Assembly: GCA_024349245.1 (NCBI GenBank)
Contig: JALDNG010000020.1
Coordinates: 7,729,501-7,793,500 of the forward strand
From: Neodontobutis hainanensis
Taxonomy: Eukaryota > Chordata > Actinopteri > Gobiiformes > Odontobutidae
Reading direction: 5' to 3'
DNA length: 64,000 bases
Shown: piece after piece, positions 36,764 through 49,757 of the stretch
Position numbering within the stretch: the stretch's first letter is position 1
How the letters are laid out: every line of letters starts with the position of its first letter
Notes under the pieces: model-generated
The model's input: only the letters and a program-made list of their open reading frames with translations
Databases searched by the model: none
Told to the model about the DNA's origin: nothing
Position numbers and translations under genes: made by a program

Positions 36764-39700
36764 CTGAAATTGATACATTACAGCTGTTCAATGACCACCT
36801 TAGACCTACACCTTAAATCTATGTGGAAACAGGCTCTGCCTTATAGCAATAAAGAAGCAATAAAGCTGTGTCTTAAAACAAGACAAGCTCTCTTGCTCAA
36901 CATTACATTTTTTTTCACAAACATCATGCTTTTGGCATTTACTCTTACCCCCACAATGGTGTTCAGGTTTCAACAAGCCACAATTTACACAAACTTGCCA
37001 AGTACATAAAATTGGTGTCAGATATGAGAGTGAAAATGGTCATTAAATTGCAGTGCTTTTGTGTCCTTTTGAAAAGAACAGCAGTCTGCCCTCTGTGCTG
37101 ACTAATCCACACTGTCTGTGTTGCCAGGTGTTTCAGCGTGACATGACACTGATCTGTTTGAAAGCCTTTCAGATGGACAATGCCACACACAACTAGTCAA
37201 ATGTATGACAGATTATAAAAGTACTACAGACAGTATGCCAAAAAGGCCATTATTAGTTATAAGTTAATTTATACAGAACTTGGCGCAATGATGCAATTTC
37301 GGTGCAAAGGTGACCTATTAAGATCCAGCAAGAGAGGCACACCCAAATAACCCTATTTTATTTGTATCTGTCATTACTGAGTTGAAAAGCAGGACCTTGG
37401 CATAAGTTGATGCTGTCCTAATTCAAATGATTAAGGCTCATGTCAAGGCTTGTATTGCAACTGTAACGCAAAATTGGTAAATAAATCTGTGACCTTGATT
37501 CTGCTAATGTTAACACAATCGTATTAATGGTAGTATAAACTCTCTTCCGCCTTAGAGAGCTGATCTAAATTGTCTCCCTTACTTTCTTGAAAATGGATTT
37601 CTTGAAGATTATTGGAGATCACTGAAGCTACTAAAGCTATTGTTAAAAGTTAGTATAGAACATAATAGTGTTTTTTCGGTGAACATAATGTAGATGTAGA
37701 TGGTTAAATGTGCACCTTGTTGGCTAGCATGAGACAGAGTTGGTACTTAAAAACAAAGTAGGAGGCACAAATGAATTACATGAGGCCTCACTGCTGAAGA
37801 ATCTGTACAGGTTTATAATAACAGTTCTTTACTGCCATGCTGTCATGTAGCAGGCCAACATTCCTCACCACACCCCCAATGGCATTCAGCACACACACAG
37901 TCTGAGACGCTTATCACTGTCAAACACTGTTAACAGCAAAAGACATTACACCCCCACTAGTCTCAGAGGTCAACTCTGGCGCCCTCCTTTTCCTATTCAA
38001 CAATGTGTTAACTTCACCACCACCTTTTCAGCTTTTTCTACTCACATTTGTCTGCTGTATTTAGGTCATAAAAGTTACTTAGAAGTTACCTTTGAACTTC
38101 ACTAAATTCTGGATAGATTTTTCTGCATAAGCCATAATAATTTATGTCAAGAGCAGACAATCACAAAACAACACACAGTGTTAAGCAGGGCAGTGTTATA
38201 CTATTTAAAAGGGTAAAGCTCTGTCATTTTAATATTATCTGCAGAGGTGAATGTGGTTTCTAGTGTGTGTTTGTCTCATTCTTGTGCATTCACTAAGAGT
38301 AAAATAAATAGCCACATTATTTGAGGTAAACCTGAGAATGGATGAGGTGAACTGAAAGTTAAGATATTTCTGGCTAAGTAAAACAACATTTAGAATATAT
38401 AATGCTGTAAGTTGATGTTGTAATGCGGACTAATAATGGAGTCATTCTTTGACTTTTCTTTTTTCCCAGTGAAATACTAATTAGGTGGTACATGTGATGA
38501 ATACAAAGGTTTAAGCATTTGAAACAACCTGTTAGTATTCGAGGCAATTTGAGATTTAATAAACATCTTTGTCTAAGACAAGGGTGTTTATCACCACAAC
38601 CAAAAAGCGGTCCTTCCCATTTCCTTTATGTTCTTTGACAAAATAAATCCGGATTACACATCTCATGTTTCTGTTGAACAAGAATTACTCTCCCGTGCCC
38701 TTTTTCCACAATTGCGGGTCCCTCCTTAATATCCTTCCTCCACATTTTTCCTACATTGTAACCTAGCAGGGAACTTGGCACAGACTAAAAGGCTGACACC
38801 GCTGAACTCAGTGTTTTACTTTGTAACTTGTTCTTCAAGCCCAAGTGCAGTAAACAGACAATCTTGACATATGTCACTATCTATTAACAGCTATAATGTT
38901 AGATATACTCCATAATTAAAAGTATTAGATTTGGGGACTTTATAATAATAACTGACTTTTTTACATTAGTTTAATAGTAACTAGTGGGCCTATCTTCAGT
39001 CTAACTGAACATGAAGGCCGAGGGGAGGTACTGTGTAATTATTGTGTAAATAATCAACTATTTCTGTGTAGGAAGAAAATCATTATCTATGGTAATATAT
39101 TAGATCTGTTTTTTTACATTCTAAGTATTAAAATGATGAACTTCTTTTTGATGACACAATTTAAATGCTTAATCTTTCAACGTGCAGGTGTCAGGAAAAA
39201 ACAGCTTATGCAATCATTTGTTGATCTTTTTTTCAAGCTGTGGGTAGCAAACTAGCCTCATAGCAAAACCTCCAATAGAGCATATTATCTAACATACATT
39301 AAGACTTTAAATTATTCAGAAGTAAACTTTTCCTGTTTTCTAATGTTGAAGTCTTGACTTGGCATTATGTCTGCCCTTTAGAGAGCCCACGGTTCTCAGC
39401 AGTGTGTGGCAATGGAATCTCACAGTGCCACACAACATAACAGGCATTTTTAACAAGTTGAATAACCTAATAACCTAATGTTGGCTGTCTCAGATGATGT
39501 GATTGCAGTTAGGCAATGTGCATGTATAAGCATGCATGCATTATTCAGAAAGAAGAGTGCAAATTACAGAAGTACTGTTGACAAACATCTTTGAGTCAAC
39601 AGGTTGCAGCAAGCTAACATCTGTCACAAGTTACCCAGCGGGTTCTGCATGAAGCAGACTGAGGAGTAGGCCGAGGCTACATGTGCCTAAATCCTGCTCA

Positions 39701-40197
39701 AACACAAGGTTAGATGAGGCAATATACACCAAAGGGTTTCAATTTCAAATCGAATAAAATAACAAATCTGCCCTACAGTTCTTGGTGCAGATGGCTATAT
39801 TCAGTCTATCTACCTTTTAAACGTTTTAGTAAATACAAACGGGCGGTACCAGATAAGAGGTGAATTGATCCTTGAATAAACGTTACCAAAGACCAACACA
39901 GTTCAGCTTCTGTCTGATAAGGACCGTCCCTTGTGGTTGTGGTGTGAAAGTTCCCATTTCTTGGTGTAAGCTATGCCATGCCAGCGGTAGAACTACATCT
40001 GATTTTCATTAAACACTGACTCCTCCTCGGACACAAAAATGCCCAAAACTAGAGTAAAACAGTTTTCACGACAAGGATCTGCGGAATTTGTCGAGAAGCT
40101 GCTACTCTCCCGAAACAAACTTTGGGGGTGTATAGCCCAATCAAACTTAATTTAGTCTACATGTAAGACTGGCACACGCGTAACAAAAGTTTCTTAC
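36764..40197 (-). other. ppp1r13l intron 1
   Basis: About 3.4 kb between the exon bearing the start codon and the presumed non-coding first exon. No other gene, repeat array or transposon end is evident. First introns often carry enhancers, but I cannot point to one. Confidence 0.5.
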
Positions 40198-40400
40198 CTC
40201 CACAGCGCTTTGTTTCTCAAAAGAGACAAGCGCAAAGCCCCGTTCGAGTCCGGTCTAGTCTTCTTCAAGTGTGCTGCGTCTGCTGTGGCAGTAGCTCCAC
40301 ACCTTACTCTCTATGCTCCAGACGCAGACATGTAGTCATAGCTGTACAGTTATTTTGGCTCAGAGTTCAGCCCCTCTGATTGTCCCTTGACTGTTGTAAC
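40198..40400 (-). promoter_or_regulatory. ppp1r13l non-coding first exon and promoter side of the ppp1r13l/opa3 divergent pair
   Basis: On the minus strand the sequence ends GCGCTGTGGAG followed by the consensus donor GTAAGA. Joined to the acceptor at 36763 it stays open through the start codon and contains no ATG after an in-frame TAG. The 5' boundary is approximate. The 430 bp from here to the opa3 start would hold both promoters. Confidence 0.5.
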
Positions 40401-40826
40401 CCGAGCCAGACGTCTAATACACAGCTGGACAGACACCCTCCCCTTTGAAGCGAAAGACAGCACAACAGGAATGAGCGTAACATTTATTATTCCCTAAATA
40501 AATCAGGTATTGATATTCTGTTGCAAAGTTATTTTATTTATTTATTGCATATATATTTTAACAATACATTTTAATTATTAAAATGTATTTATCCTATAGA
40601 CTATACATTTACCTAGATTACACTTTTTGTTTTAATGGAATACAAATAACATTAACACTGACGAATCACAAAATGATTAGATTGAACTTTAATTCTTTCG
40701 GATTCTCGATTCAAGTGCAAGTTTTAATAACAGCCAGAAAATTTGAATAAATGATGGCTTGATTTTCAACGTCATCGCGTAACCTGTACGTACCCCGCCT
40801 TCACTAAGTGGAGCATTTCCGCCAAG

Positions 40827-41900
40827 ATGGTTGTCGGTGCCTTCCCCATCGCCAAGCTCCTCTACCTCGGTGTAAGGCAGATGAGCAAGCCTCTAGCTAA
40901 CCGAATCAAAGCTGGAGCTCGGAGAAGCGAGTTTTTTAAAAATTACGTCTGTCTGCCGCCGGCACAGTGTAAGTAAACGAAAAGATTCATGTGAATGACC
41001 GCTAGTTTTAGGTAAAGCAAGGAGTGCAAGCCGAAGGTTTTATCCACCCAATCAGCTTTTAGTTCTGACAACCATTTGATCAATCACCGTCGCTCTTCTT
41101 ATTTTTAGACCAATAGGAGAAAGGTAACCTCAAAGAGGCGGGACTGGGTTGTCATGGTTGTCATTGAACAAGGAGGGTCTTCTGTGACAGGATTCTCTTT
41201 TCTTTTTAGAAAAAAAAAAGAAAAATAAACTGTTTCAAGAATAATCTGTAATAATAACGTATATAAAAGGCCTTTTATTTTATAATAATTCCACTAAGGT
41301 ATTGGATTGAGTGAATACAGAATCAAAACGACTTTTTAAGATTACTACTTAATCAAATAGACAAAAAATGGCATTTTATACTATAGTAATTCTACTTTGA
41401 ATGCACAGCTTTTACACAATCGTCAGGTCAAGATAAGTGATGGGTTTATTTGAGTTAGCTTTTGAATGCTGAGCCACAAATAGCTTCACATATATTTTGA
41501 ACTTTATGATTACCTGATACTTGTCAGTTTGATTATGAGCAGGTTCCTTTGTGCTGAATGTTTATTTCCAGTCTACCATTGGATTGAGATGAGAACAAAG
41601 ATGCGGATCATGGGCTTTCGAGGTTCCAACATTAAACCCCTGAACGAAGAAGCAGCTGCAGAGCTTGGTGCTGAGTTACTGGGAGAAGCAATCATCTTTC
41701 TCGTTGGAGGTGGCTGCATGGTGCTGGAATACAGCAGACAGGCTGCAAATTCGCGTCGCAAAGAAGACGAGTTGAATGCTACAATCGTAAACCTACAGAC
41801 TCAAATGGCAGAACTCTCATTAACAACAGAGACTTTAGATGCTCAGCTACGGGAAGTCAACAGGCAACTGCTGTCTTTCCCTGTTTCCTCTAAGAAGTGA
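40827..41900 (+). CDS. opa3: OPA3 outer/inner mitochondrial membrane-associated protein, 2 exons
   Basis: Mitochondrial protein mutated in human 3-methylglutaconic aciduria type III (Costeff syndrome) and dominant optic atrophy with cataract. Its molecular role, in mitochondrial shape or membrane handling, is not settled. Exons 40827-40968 and 41572-41900 give 156 aa (human 179, shorter C-terminal tail here). The N-terminus MVVGAFPIAKLLYLGVRQMS is nearly identical to human and carries the mitochondrial signal. The conserved core FYHWIEMRTKMRIMGFRGSN and a hydrophobic segment GEAIIFLVGGGCMVLEY follow, then a heptad-like C-terminal stretch (about residues 115-150) suggesting coiled coil. The ATG has a strong context (GCCAAGATGG). 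The intron follows the first base of a Phe codon. Confidence 0.97.
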
Positions 41901-42256
41901 GAAGAGCCGACATGGAGTGTACCAAAGGACCACAATCATATGTACAGCCTGATTCCAGCCCTGCATCATGCACAGGCCTCTCCCCTTACATTTAAGAGGA
42001 ATACAAGGATAAGCATATCAGTGTGCTGTGGACTTGGGGACTAATATTAGCTCAAGTTTTGAGCAGCTAATTGCTATGATATTCATAGTGTATTTCAATG
42101 GCACATGTTGAGAATGAGGTTTATTGTAAAAAAGTGAAAGTGGTGAAATGCAATGAGTAGGCTATACATTGTAAATGTTTGATCATTTCATCATTTGATT
42201 TTCAAATTTCTAACAGTCTGGTAGAGGCATCCATCTTTGACCTGTCTTGAACAGAT

Positions 42257-42262
42257 AATAAA
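42257..42262 (+). terminator. opa3 poly(A) signal
   Basis: AATAAA about 355 nt after the opa3 stop codon, in AT-rich sequence. The stretch between is opa3 3' UTR. Confidence 0.6.
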
Positions 42263-42639
42263 CTATTGATAATGTTCATGCTCATGTCTTATTTATTTAA
42301 AATGTCAATCCTTTTGACAGTTTTGTAAAATGTATGGACATCAGGACTATGTTAAAAATAATAAAAACATGGTGCACTGTGTGTTTATAAACTATAATTG
42401 TATCGTATCACTTTGAAATTGATACACGTTTTGGCCTTCAACTAAGGTAAACTGTATATTGTCCTGCATGCTTTGGACTGTTGATGTGTACGTTATTGGG
42501 ACATGGTGAAGATCCAACTTGCTGCTAAATCAATTTTAAATTGGTTATAAATCAGTTATTTGATTATCAACAGCCGATATATTGTTTTGTTTCGGTTCCA
42601 AAGGGTTATCAGTGAAAAGAACTATCGTAATCTTCCACT

Positions 42640-42729
42640 TCCGGTTTAGGTCCGTTTCTGTCGCTAGGCGTCACTAGCGTCACTTTGAATCTTCTTCACC
42701 GGTGACCCGCGCAACTCGCGTGAGAGCAG
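42640..42729 (+). promoter_or_regulatory. hnrnpul1 promoter and non-coding first exon
   Basis: A CpG-richer block ends GCGTGAGAGCAG followed by the donor GTAGGC at 42730. It precedes the acceptor at 43196 that opens the exon with the hnrnpul1 start codon. The transcription start is not determined. Confidence 0.5.
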
Positions 42730-43226
42730 GTAGGCCTCGTCTATATTTAATCCAAAATCTTCACTGCTAAGTATATTCACGGCACAGACATTGTGTTTAC
42801 AACACATCTTGCACGCTAGATTAGACAAGCATTTAGACTTTATAATAAATGATCTAAAAATTATAAATATTACTTTCCTCTGGCGGGTATCGATGCGTTA
42901 GCACACTCTAAGCTAGGTTAGTGTTAACAGCATAAGCGTCCATTACGTAGCAATAATTTGGAAGGAAAACAAAACACACAGTAATACAACTGTATTCATT
43001 TTTAGGTCGTAAAACACATAAGGTGTGCAACGAAAAGGGTAGACCATAGACATGCAAAATCTTGTTTAGCTCTAGTAATAGCCTAGCATTGTTACTGCAA
43101 TGTTAGCTCAAATATCCCGCTCATCATTTTAAAAACTTGATTGTGTCCCTGATGGAGGAATTATTGATTTCATTTTACATTTTACTGCATCTACAGCAAC
43201 TGAACAAGAGACAAATAACTGCAACA

Positions 43227-46200
43227 ATGAATATTGACGTAAAGAAGTTGAAGGTGAACGAGTTGAAGGAGGAACTTCAGCGACGCGGCCTGGAGACCAA
43301 GGGCCTGAAAGCAGACCTGGTCGAGAGGCTGAGAGCCGCCCTGGAGGAAGAGGCACAGACAGAAACCTCGGGGCAAGCGGAGCCGGAGGACGAGTACTGC
43401 CAAGACTTTCAAGACAACGAGGGCGAAGACGTTGAGCAACAAGGTCAGTTTTTTCTGTTTAGAGAAAACAATCCTACTTTCACACTTGTTTTTTTTACTG
43501 TGCATTTCACACAACATAAAGACGCAGTGTACAACGAAACTATTGTGTATTGTTCAATTTGTATGTGAAATGCTTTATAGTGCTATATGATAAGTAGCTA
43601 AGATCTTATACATATATTTTTTTTACATGTCTATTTTTTATGTACATCTTCCATTTTCTGATTGTGATATGCTTCTAATTTTGTTCCGTCTTGCAATTGT
43701 CTGCAGTATTCAATTTTTTTTTTTTTTTCTTTTTTTAAACAGAGCCAGTGAACGATTTTGGTGATGGTGGGAATGAAGATGGTGATGGTGGGGATGATGG
43801 TGATGCCCCTCAAGGAGAGTATGATGAAGGTAGAGATTCAGGAGGTTACTACGAGGAGGAAGAACCGGAGGGGGACGCTTATGAAAGTCAAGCGACTTAT
43901 GAGTCAGGTCACAGCATGCCTGACTTCACAGCAGATGTTGATGTTCGCAAATCAGACTTTATGCCAGAGGAGGACAGCAAGCCTGTGCAGGAAACGGATC
44001 CTCCCGAAATAAAAAAAGGTACTATTTACTATTTTACAATGTCTCCTGCACATTATTGTTTTATAGATGTAATGAATTGGGTGAGAACACTGTAAAATAT
44101 AATGTAGCCAGCCTTTAACTGCTTGGAGGGTACGGCTTTAGGTTTCTTCAAAAACCCATTGTTGCAAAACAATTACATATATTTTCTGTAATTAAACTAT
44201 AAATGTATTTTTGTGGTCCCTAAAGGTATCTATCAAATGAAGATTTGTGAAAAGTGACTGTGGCTATACTGTTTGAGTTGTCTTTTTTATTTATTTATTT
44301 ATTTATTTTTTTCATAGTACTTTGAGAAATCTATTGTAACACCACTTATGTTTTCACAGAAGTCAAAGTAGAAATCAAAATGGAAAATGCTGCTGAAAAT
44401 GAACAGCAGGATAATCACAAGACAGAAGAGCAGCATGAAGCAGAAGTGGCAGCTCCAATTGAAGTCAAAACAGAAAGTGACAGAAGTGGACAGCATGGCC
44501 GCAAGAGACCATATGAAGAAAACAGAGGATATGGCTACTATGAGCATCGTGAGGAAAAGAGGTCTGTTTTAGTTAGATCTTACCACTGTAATATCATTTT
44601 TAAAATGCATAAAAAACATGTTAGAGCACATTTTTTACTTGATGGTGGTTAAGCACTGTCATTGACCCTTTATTATTGTTTTACCACCATAAAATTTATT
44701 TAAGGCATAATAATATATTCTGTAGATCACGCACACCACAGCCTCCTGCTGAAGATGAAGAGGAGAAAATTGATGACACACTTGTCACAATTGATACATG
44801 TAAGTGACAGATTACTTAAATTTCTCCCTCAAAGAAATTTAGTTGTCTGTATTTTACATGTTGTTTGTTTTTTTTTTTTAGACAATTGCGACCTGCACTT
44901 CAAAGTGTCTCGGGATCGCTACAGTGGATACCCACTCACTATTGAAGGCTTTGCTTACCTCTGGGCAGGAGCTCGAGCTACACATGGAGTGGCTGGGGGC
45001 CGTGTGTGTTATGAGATGAAGGTAAAATCAAAGATTATACATTCCTACCTCCTTTATATATATCAATAAACTCCATGTTTTATTTTTTATTAAGAAACAT
45101 GTTTTAACCCAAGTTGTCTTTATGTAGATCAATGAGGAAATTCCTGTAAAACACTTGCCAAGTAGTGAACCAGACCCCCATGTGGTGAGAATTGGATGGT
45201 CCCTTAATTACTGCAGCACTCAGCTTGGTGAGAAGAGATTCAGTTTTGTTGGCTGTAACACATTGCAATCTTATTTGAAAACTAAGCATTTTACTTCTTA
45301 ATTTTGCAGGTGAGGAGCCCTTTTCTTTTGGATATGGAGGAACAGGAAAGAAATCCTCTGACTGCAAGTTTGCCGATTTTGGTGAGCGGTTTGGTGAAAA
45401 TGACGTCATTGGCTGTTACATTGTAAGTATTGGAACTACAAAGTATAATGCATCTTGAATTTAATTTGATGCTTTGTTGTCTTGGAAGGGGGAGGAGTTC
45501 ATTATAATCATTTGTCTGTCTTGTGATTGTAAATTCAGGACTTTGACAGCGGTGATGAGGTAGAAATGGCCTATTCTAAGAATGGAGTTTCACTTGGAGT
45601 GGCTTTTCGGACAACCAAGGAAGCTCTGGCAGGTCGTGCTCTGTTCCCCCATGTCTTGGTGAAGAATTGTGCTGTCGAGTTTAATTTTGGGCAGAGAGAA
45701 GAGCCTTATTTCCCCCCACCAGAGGGATACACCTACATTGATAATGTTAGCTTGGAAGAAAAGATCCGAGGTACTAAAGGACCTGCCAGCAAAGCTGAAT
45801 GTGAGGTAAAGTCAACAATAGCACTTTGTGCTTTAACATGCATATTAATAAATTGTAAATTTGTTCTAGACACATTGCTTTGCTCTGCTGTAACACAAAA
45901 ATTATCCTCATGGTTTCTTGTTTAATGCAGATCCTTTTGATGGTTGGTCTGCCTGCTTGCGGAAAGACCACCTGGGCCATGAAGCATGCAGCGAGTAATC
46001 CTGAGAAGAAGTATAACGTCCTGGGCACAAATGCCATCATGGACAAGATGAAGGTTTATTTCAAATGAAGCCATATTTTTATTGAAATTTTCTATTGTTT
46101 TTTTTTGCAAGCTAACTTACTTTGTATCATAGGTGATGGGTCTGCGCCGCCAGAAGAACTATGCTGGGCGCTGGGATATACTAATTCAGCAGGCCACTCA

Positions 46201-49200
46201 GTGTTTGAACCGCTTGATTGAGATTGCAGCCCGCAAAAGGCGCAACTACATTCTTGACCAGGTACTGCGCTCCTAAACACCCTCTGCTTGTTTACTTACC
46301 TTAGTTGGTCAATGTGCGTGATGATCTCTTTCTCTCTAATGGACTTTATTTATGTTTCAGGATTCTGTGTATTATAGAGTAGAAGAAGCATTGATCTCCC
46401 GTTTATCACTTGCTTGTTATGTATTTTAAAAAAAAAAACAAAAAAACAATGGAATATTTCATGTTTTCATCCCGCAGTATATTTGCACTTTACTATTTTT
46501 TTGTCATAAGAGTATTGTTTGTCTTGTGAATATGAAAAAATGTAAAGTAAACCATGACTATGTAAAGATGTTGAGAAACAAGTAAGCTCTGGCTGGTGAG
46601 TAAGAAAACAACTTCTGTTGCTAATTTAATAAGGCAGAGTTTATGGCTTTTTAGAAAGCTATTTTAAGTAAGATTCATGGAACTTTAGAGTGTGTTTTTT
46701 ATTATGTTGCCCCTTCAGGTAAGTAATGACTAACCGTTTTTAGATTTCCAGGGCCTTGTGATCAGCAGAGGTGGAAAAAGGTAGGTTGGTCAGGAACTGT
46801 GGCTTTGTCCTTGGCCCTGTAAGTATGTGCAGGTAGGTCATAAATGTTTGTCTAATGTCTTAAAGGGGACTTAAAAACAAAAGGAATAGGTAAGTAAAGG
46901 TAAGTGAGGGGACCCAAAAAGACAGAATAGAACAGATAGGGGGCGCCTAGTTGTTGGAGCTTACCACTTGTGAGGTTAGGGACCCTGGCTGGAATCTGTT
47001 TTCTGTCTACACTGTTTCTTTAAAATAAAAAACAAAGAAAGCACATACGACAATGACATAATGAGCTGTGCTTATGCCTTTTCCTTTGTAACTAGTTTGG
47101 GGTTTACACATACATTTGTGGCTTGTTGGCAGAATGAAATGATGTAATGCTAAGAAAATGTTATAATGCTTCTTTTCAGCCTCTTGCCCTAAAATGGCAC
47201 TAAATCGTAAAGTTTAGTGTAATTTGATAAATAGTACTATTATGATGGTACAGATTTAAGATTCACGTTTAATCTGAAGGCTTACAATTGTATTAGAAAA
47301 CTAACAGCATCTTTTTTTCCTTCTGTTAATGTTTCATCTTGATGCTAGCAGTGTTCATTTATTCCTGCTGATTATCATCGGCACATTAACAGTTGTGCTC
47401 TGTGAATGCAGCTATATGTTGATATAAGAGTCAAAGTCAGATTCAACTGTCAGGATCAGGGAGAAAATGCTTGCATGGAATGTAATCTAAAGCGTCTGAC
47501 TAAACAAGTAGCTAACATATCTCGCTTAGATTATGATGTCACTGATGCACATAGACGTAAAAGTGAGCACAATTAGTCATTTTAATTTGTAGCTGATAAG
47601 GGCTGCAGTCAATTAAGATATTCTTGGGGTCCCCTGATAATAACTAATGGATCAGCACTTACCAGGCATGTCAATGCAGATGCAGCATTGAGGTAAGTCT
47701 GTGGAGTGACGAGAGGCCATTAGTACCTGAGTTAAAAACGTAGCCTGACACCCAAGTCAAACCTCTCTCACTTCATTATTGCAGGATTCCAGCTTCCTTC
47801 CAGTGGAAAGCCTTAACAAGTAAACAATAACAAACAAGCTTCTACTTCTTTCTTGTCGCCATTGCTAGACAAATGTATATGGATCAGCAAGGAGACGAAA
47901 AATGCGTCCTTTTGAAGGTTTTCAACGCAAGGCTATTGTAATTTGTCCCACGGACGAGGATTTAAAAGAACGAACGTTAAAGCAAACCAATGAGCAGGGG
48001 AAGGATGTGCCTGATCATGCTGTTTTAGAAATGAAAGGTAGGAATGCTGTGAAAGCTACAAATAAACACCAGATCTACTTTTTTACTATTTATCTATGTG
48101 TTGTCTCTAAATCAAACTTGGACGATGCTCCCTACCCCTACCCCCATCATAGACTTTGGCCAGATATCAGAACTTGGATATTTAAAAAATATTCCACATG
48201 AATTTATTTATTTTTCACCAAGTATCTGCAACATGCCATACAGTTCTTTTTTTTGTTTTGTTTTGTTTTTTTTCTCTAATGGACTGCAAACTGAGCTATT
48301 GACCATGTTTAGGTCAAGTATGCACTTAAGCAGCACAATTGGTTTCAAATAAATGCATTTTTTACCAAATAGTTTGCATATTCATGTAGAGGTGCCCAAT
48401 TTCTTGGTTTGCAGAACTATTTTCCTTTCTTGCCAACACCTAGTCTGTTTTTGTTCCCCCTACCCACCTCTACTGAAGTCTCTTTCCTCCTCTGTGTTTT
48501 GCTTTCAACAAATGTTTCCTCCATATTTTTCCTGGAGGTAATGTTTGTCCTTTTTACCCCACCATCTGCCTTCATCTAGATTTTGTTTTTGCTGCTTCTG
48601 TATGGTAATAATTTGGATTTTGTCTTCTGGTGGTGTGGCTGCTCTGGTCTTCACTACAACCCCCACCCCTCTCCCTTTCTGTCTTTCAATTCATCTGTAC
48701 CCGGATGGCTGTTCCTCTCCAACTGTGATCACCTGGAACTCCCAAAGCCAACTTCACTCTACCAGAAGTGTGTGACTTCCTGGAGGATGTGACGTATGCT
48801 GAGCTGCAGCGTGAGGAGGCTGAAAAGCTGTTGAAACAGTACAATGAGGAGGGTCGCAAGGCAGGTCCACCCCCTGATAAGCGTTTTGACAACAGGCAGG
48901 GTGGGTTCCGGGGCCGCGGCGGTGGCAGTTTCCAGCGGTATGACAACCGTGATGGCCCGCGGGGAGGTTACCAAAACCGCAGTGGGGAGGCTGGCAGTGG
49001 ATACCGAGGAGGTGATGGAGCAGATGGCATTGACTTGAACATTTTATTAATCCTTAGACAATTGTATCATGCCCTTGTTCTATTTTTATTTTTTTACAGG
49101 TTACAATCGGGGAGGCTATAACCAGAGTCGTTGGGGTAACAGCTACCGTGATGGAGGTTCTGATCCACGAAGTGCATATAACCGCAGCCAACCACCAAGT

Positions 49201-49757
49201 GGAAGCTACAACCGCCCTGCTCCTTACAACAAGGGTGGATACAATCAGGTAAGTTGCATGTGTGATATTCTGTGTTTTTAGACTAACTGGAAATCGTAAC
49301 ACCTTGTGCTTCCTTCGTAGGGCTATAGCCAGAGCTACAGTCAGGGTAGCTACAACCCAGGTAGCTACAACCAGGCTTATTACAGCAATTACAGTCAGTA
49401 CCCCGGTTACAGCCAGAGCTACAGCCAGACACCTGCTACTGGACAGACCTACAGCCAGCCACAGCAGCCACAGCAGCAACTACAGCAACCACAGCAACAG
49501 CCGCAACAGCAGCCCCAACAGCAGAGCTACAACCAGCAGTATCAACAGGTAACGGTGATCATCTTACATACAGCCACTAATATTTATGATTGTCAGTTGT
49601 TGCATAAGACTGTGCTAAAAGCTCCATTTCTCTTTCTGCGCTCCAGTATGCTCAGCAGTGGCAGCAGTACTACCAGAACCAGAATCAGTGGAACCAGTAT
49701 TACAGTCAGTATGGCAGCTATGGTCAAGGCCAGGGCTCATCTTCTGGTTCTCAGTAA
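43227..49757 (+). CDS. hnrnpul1: hnRNP U-like protein 1, 15 coding exons
   Basis: Nuclear RNA-binding protein acting in mRNA processing/export and the DNA-damage response. Coding exons: 43227-43443, 43743-44018, 44360-44561, 44726-44799, 44882-45021, 45128-45227, 45310-45422, 45539-45805, 45931-46053, 46133-46261, 47869-48037, 48748-49011, 49100-49248, 49321-49548, 49647-49757. All are GT-AG and join to 853 aa (human 856). Domains: SAP at the N-terminus (VNELKEELQRRGLETKGLKA); an acidic region; SPRY (DLHFKVSRDRYSGYPLTIEG to about residue 440); a polynucleotide-kinase-like P-loop domain with Walker A GLPACGKTT at 469-477; an RGG segment (FRGRGGGSFQRYDNR); and a C-terminal Tyr/Gln/Ser-rich low-complexity tail. 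The human tail is proline-rich, whereas this one is glutamine-rich. The donor after exon 46133-46261 is weak (GTACTG), and its intron holds an unusual splice-site cluster. Confidence 0.97.
46719..46900 (+). promoter_or_regulatory. Candidate recursive splice site / poison exon in hnrnpul1 intron
   Basis: A pyrimidine-rich acceptor ending CCCTTCAG (AG at 46717-46718) is immediately followed by the donor GTAAGT. Downstream lie further donors at 46781 (GTAGGT), 46819 (GTAAGT), 46833 (GTAGGT), 46890 (GTAAGT) and 46900 (GTAAGT). A second acceptor TTTCCAG ends at 46751, with a branchpoint-like ACTAAC upstream. The preceding coding exon ends in phase 0, so an exon starting at 46719 would read V-S-N-D-stop. 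Inference only; no transcript data. Confidence 0.4.

Noticed and set aside
36494..37009. 171-codon plus-strand frame
   Set aside because: It runs antisense across two ppp1r13l exons and the introns, with no recognisable protein.
46262..47868. Possible intronic snoRNA in the hnrnpul1 host gene
   Set aside because: A GTGATGAT near 46318 resembles a C box, but no matching D box and terminal stem could be found at a proper distance.
49054..49479. 141-codon minus-strand frame rich in Val/Ala/Thr
   Set aside because: It is antisense of the Tyr/Gln/Ser-rich hnrnpul1 tail, whose repetitive codons leave the opposite strand open.
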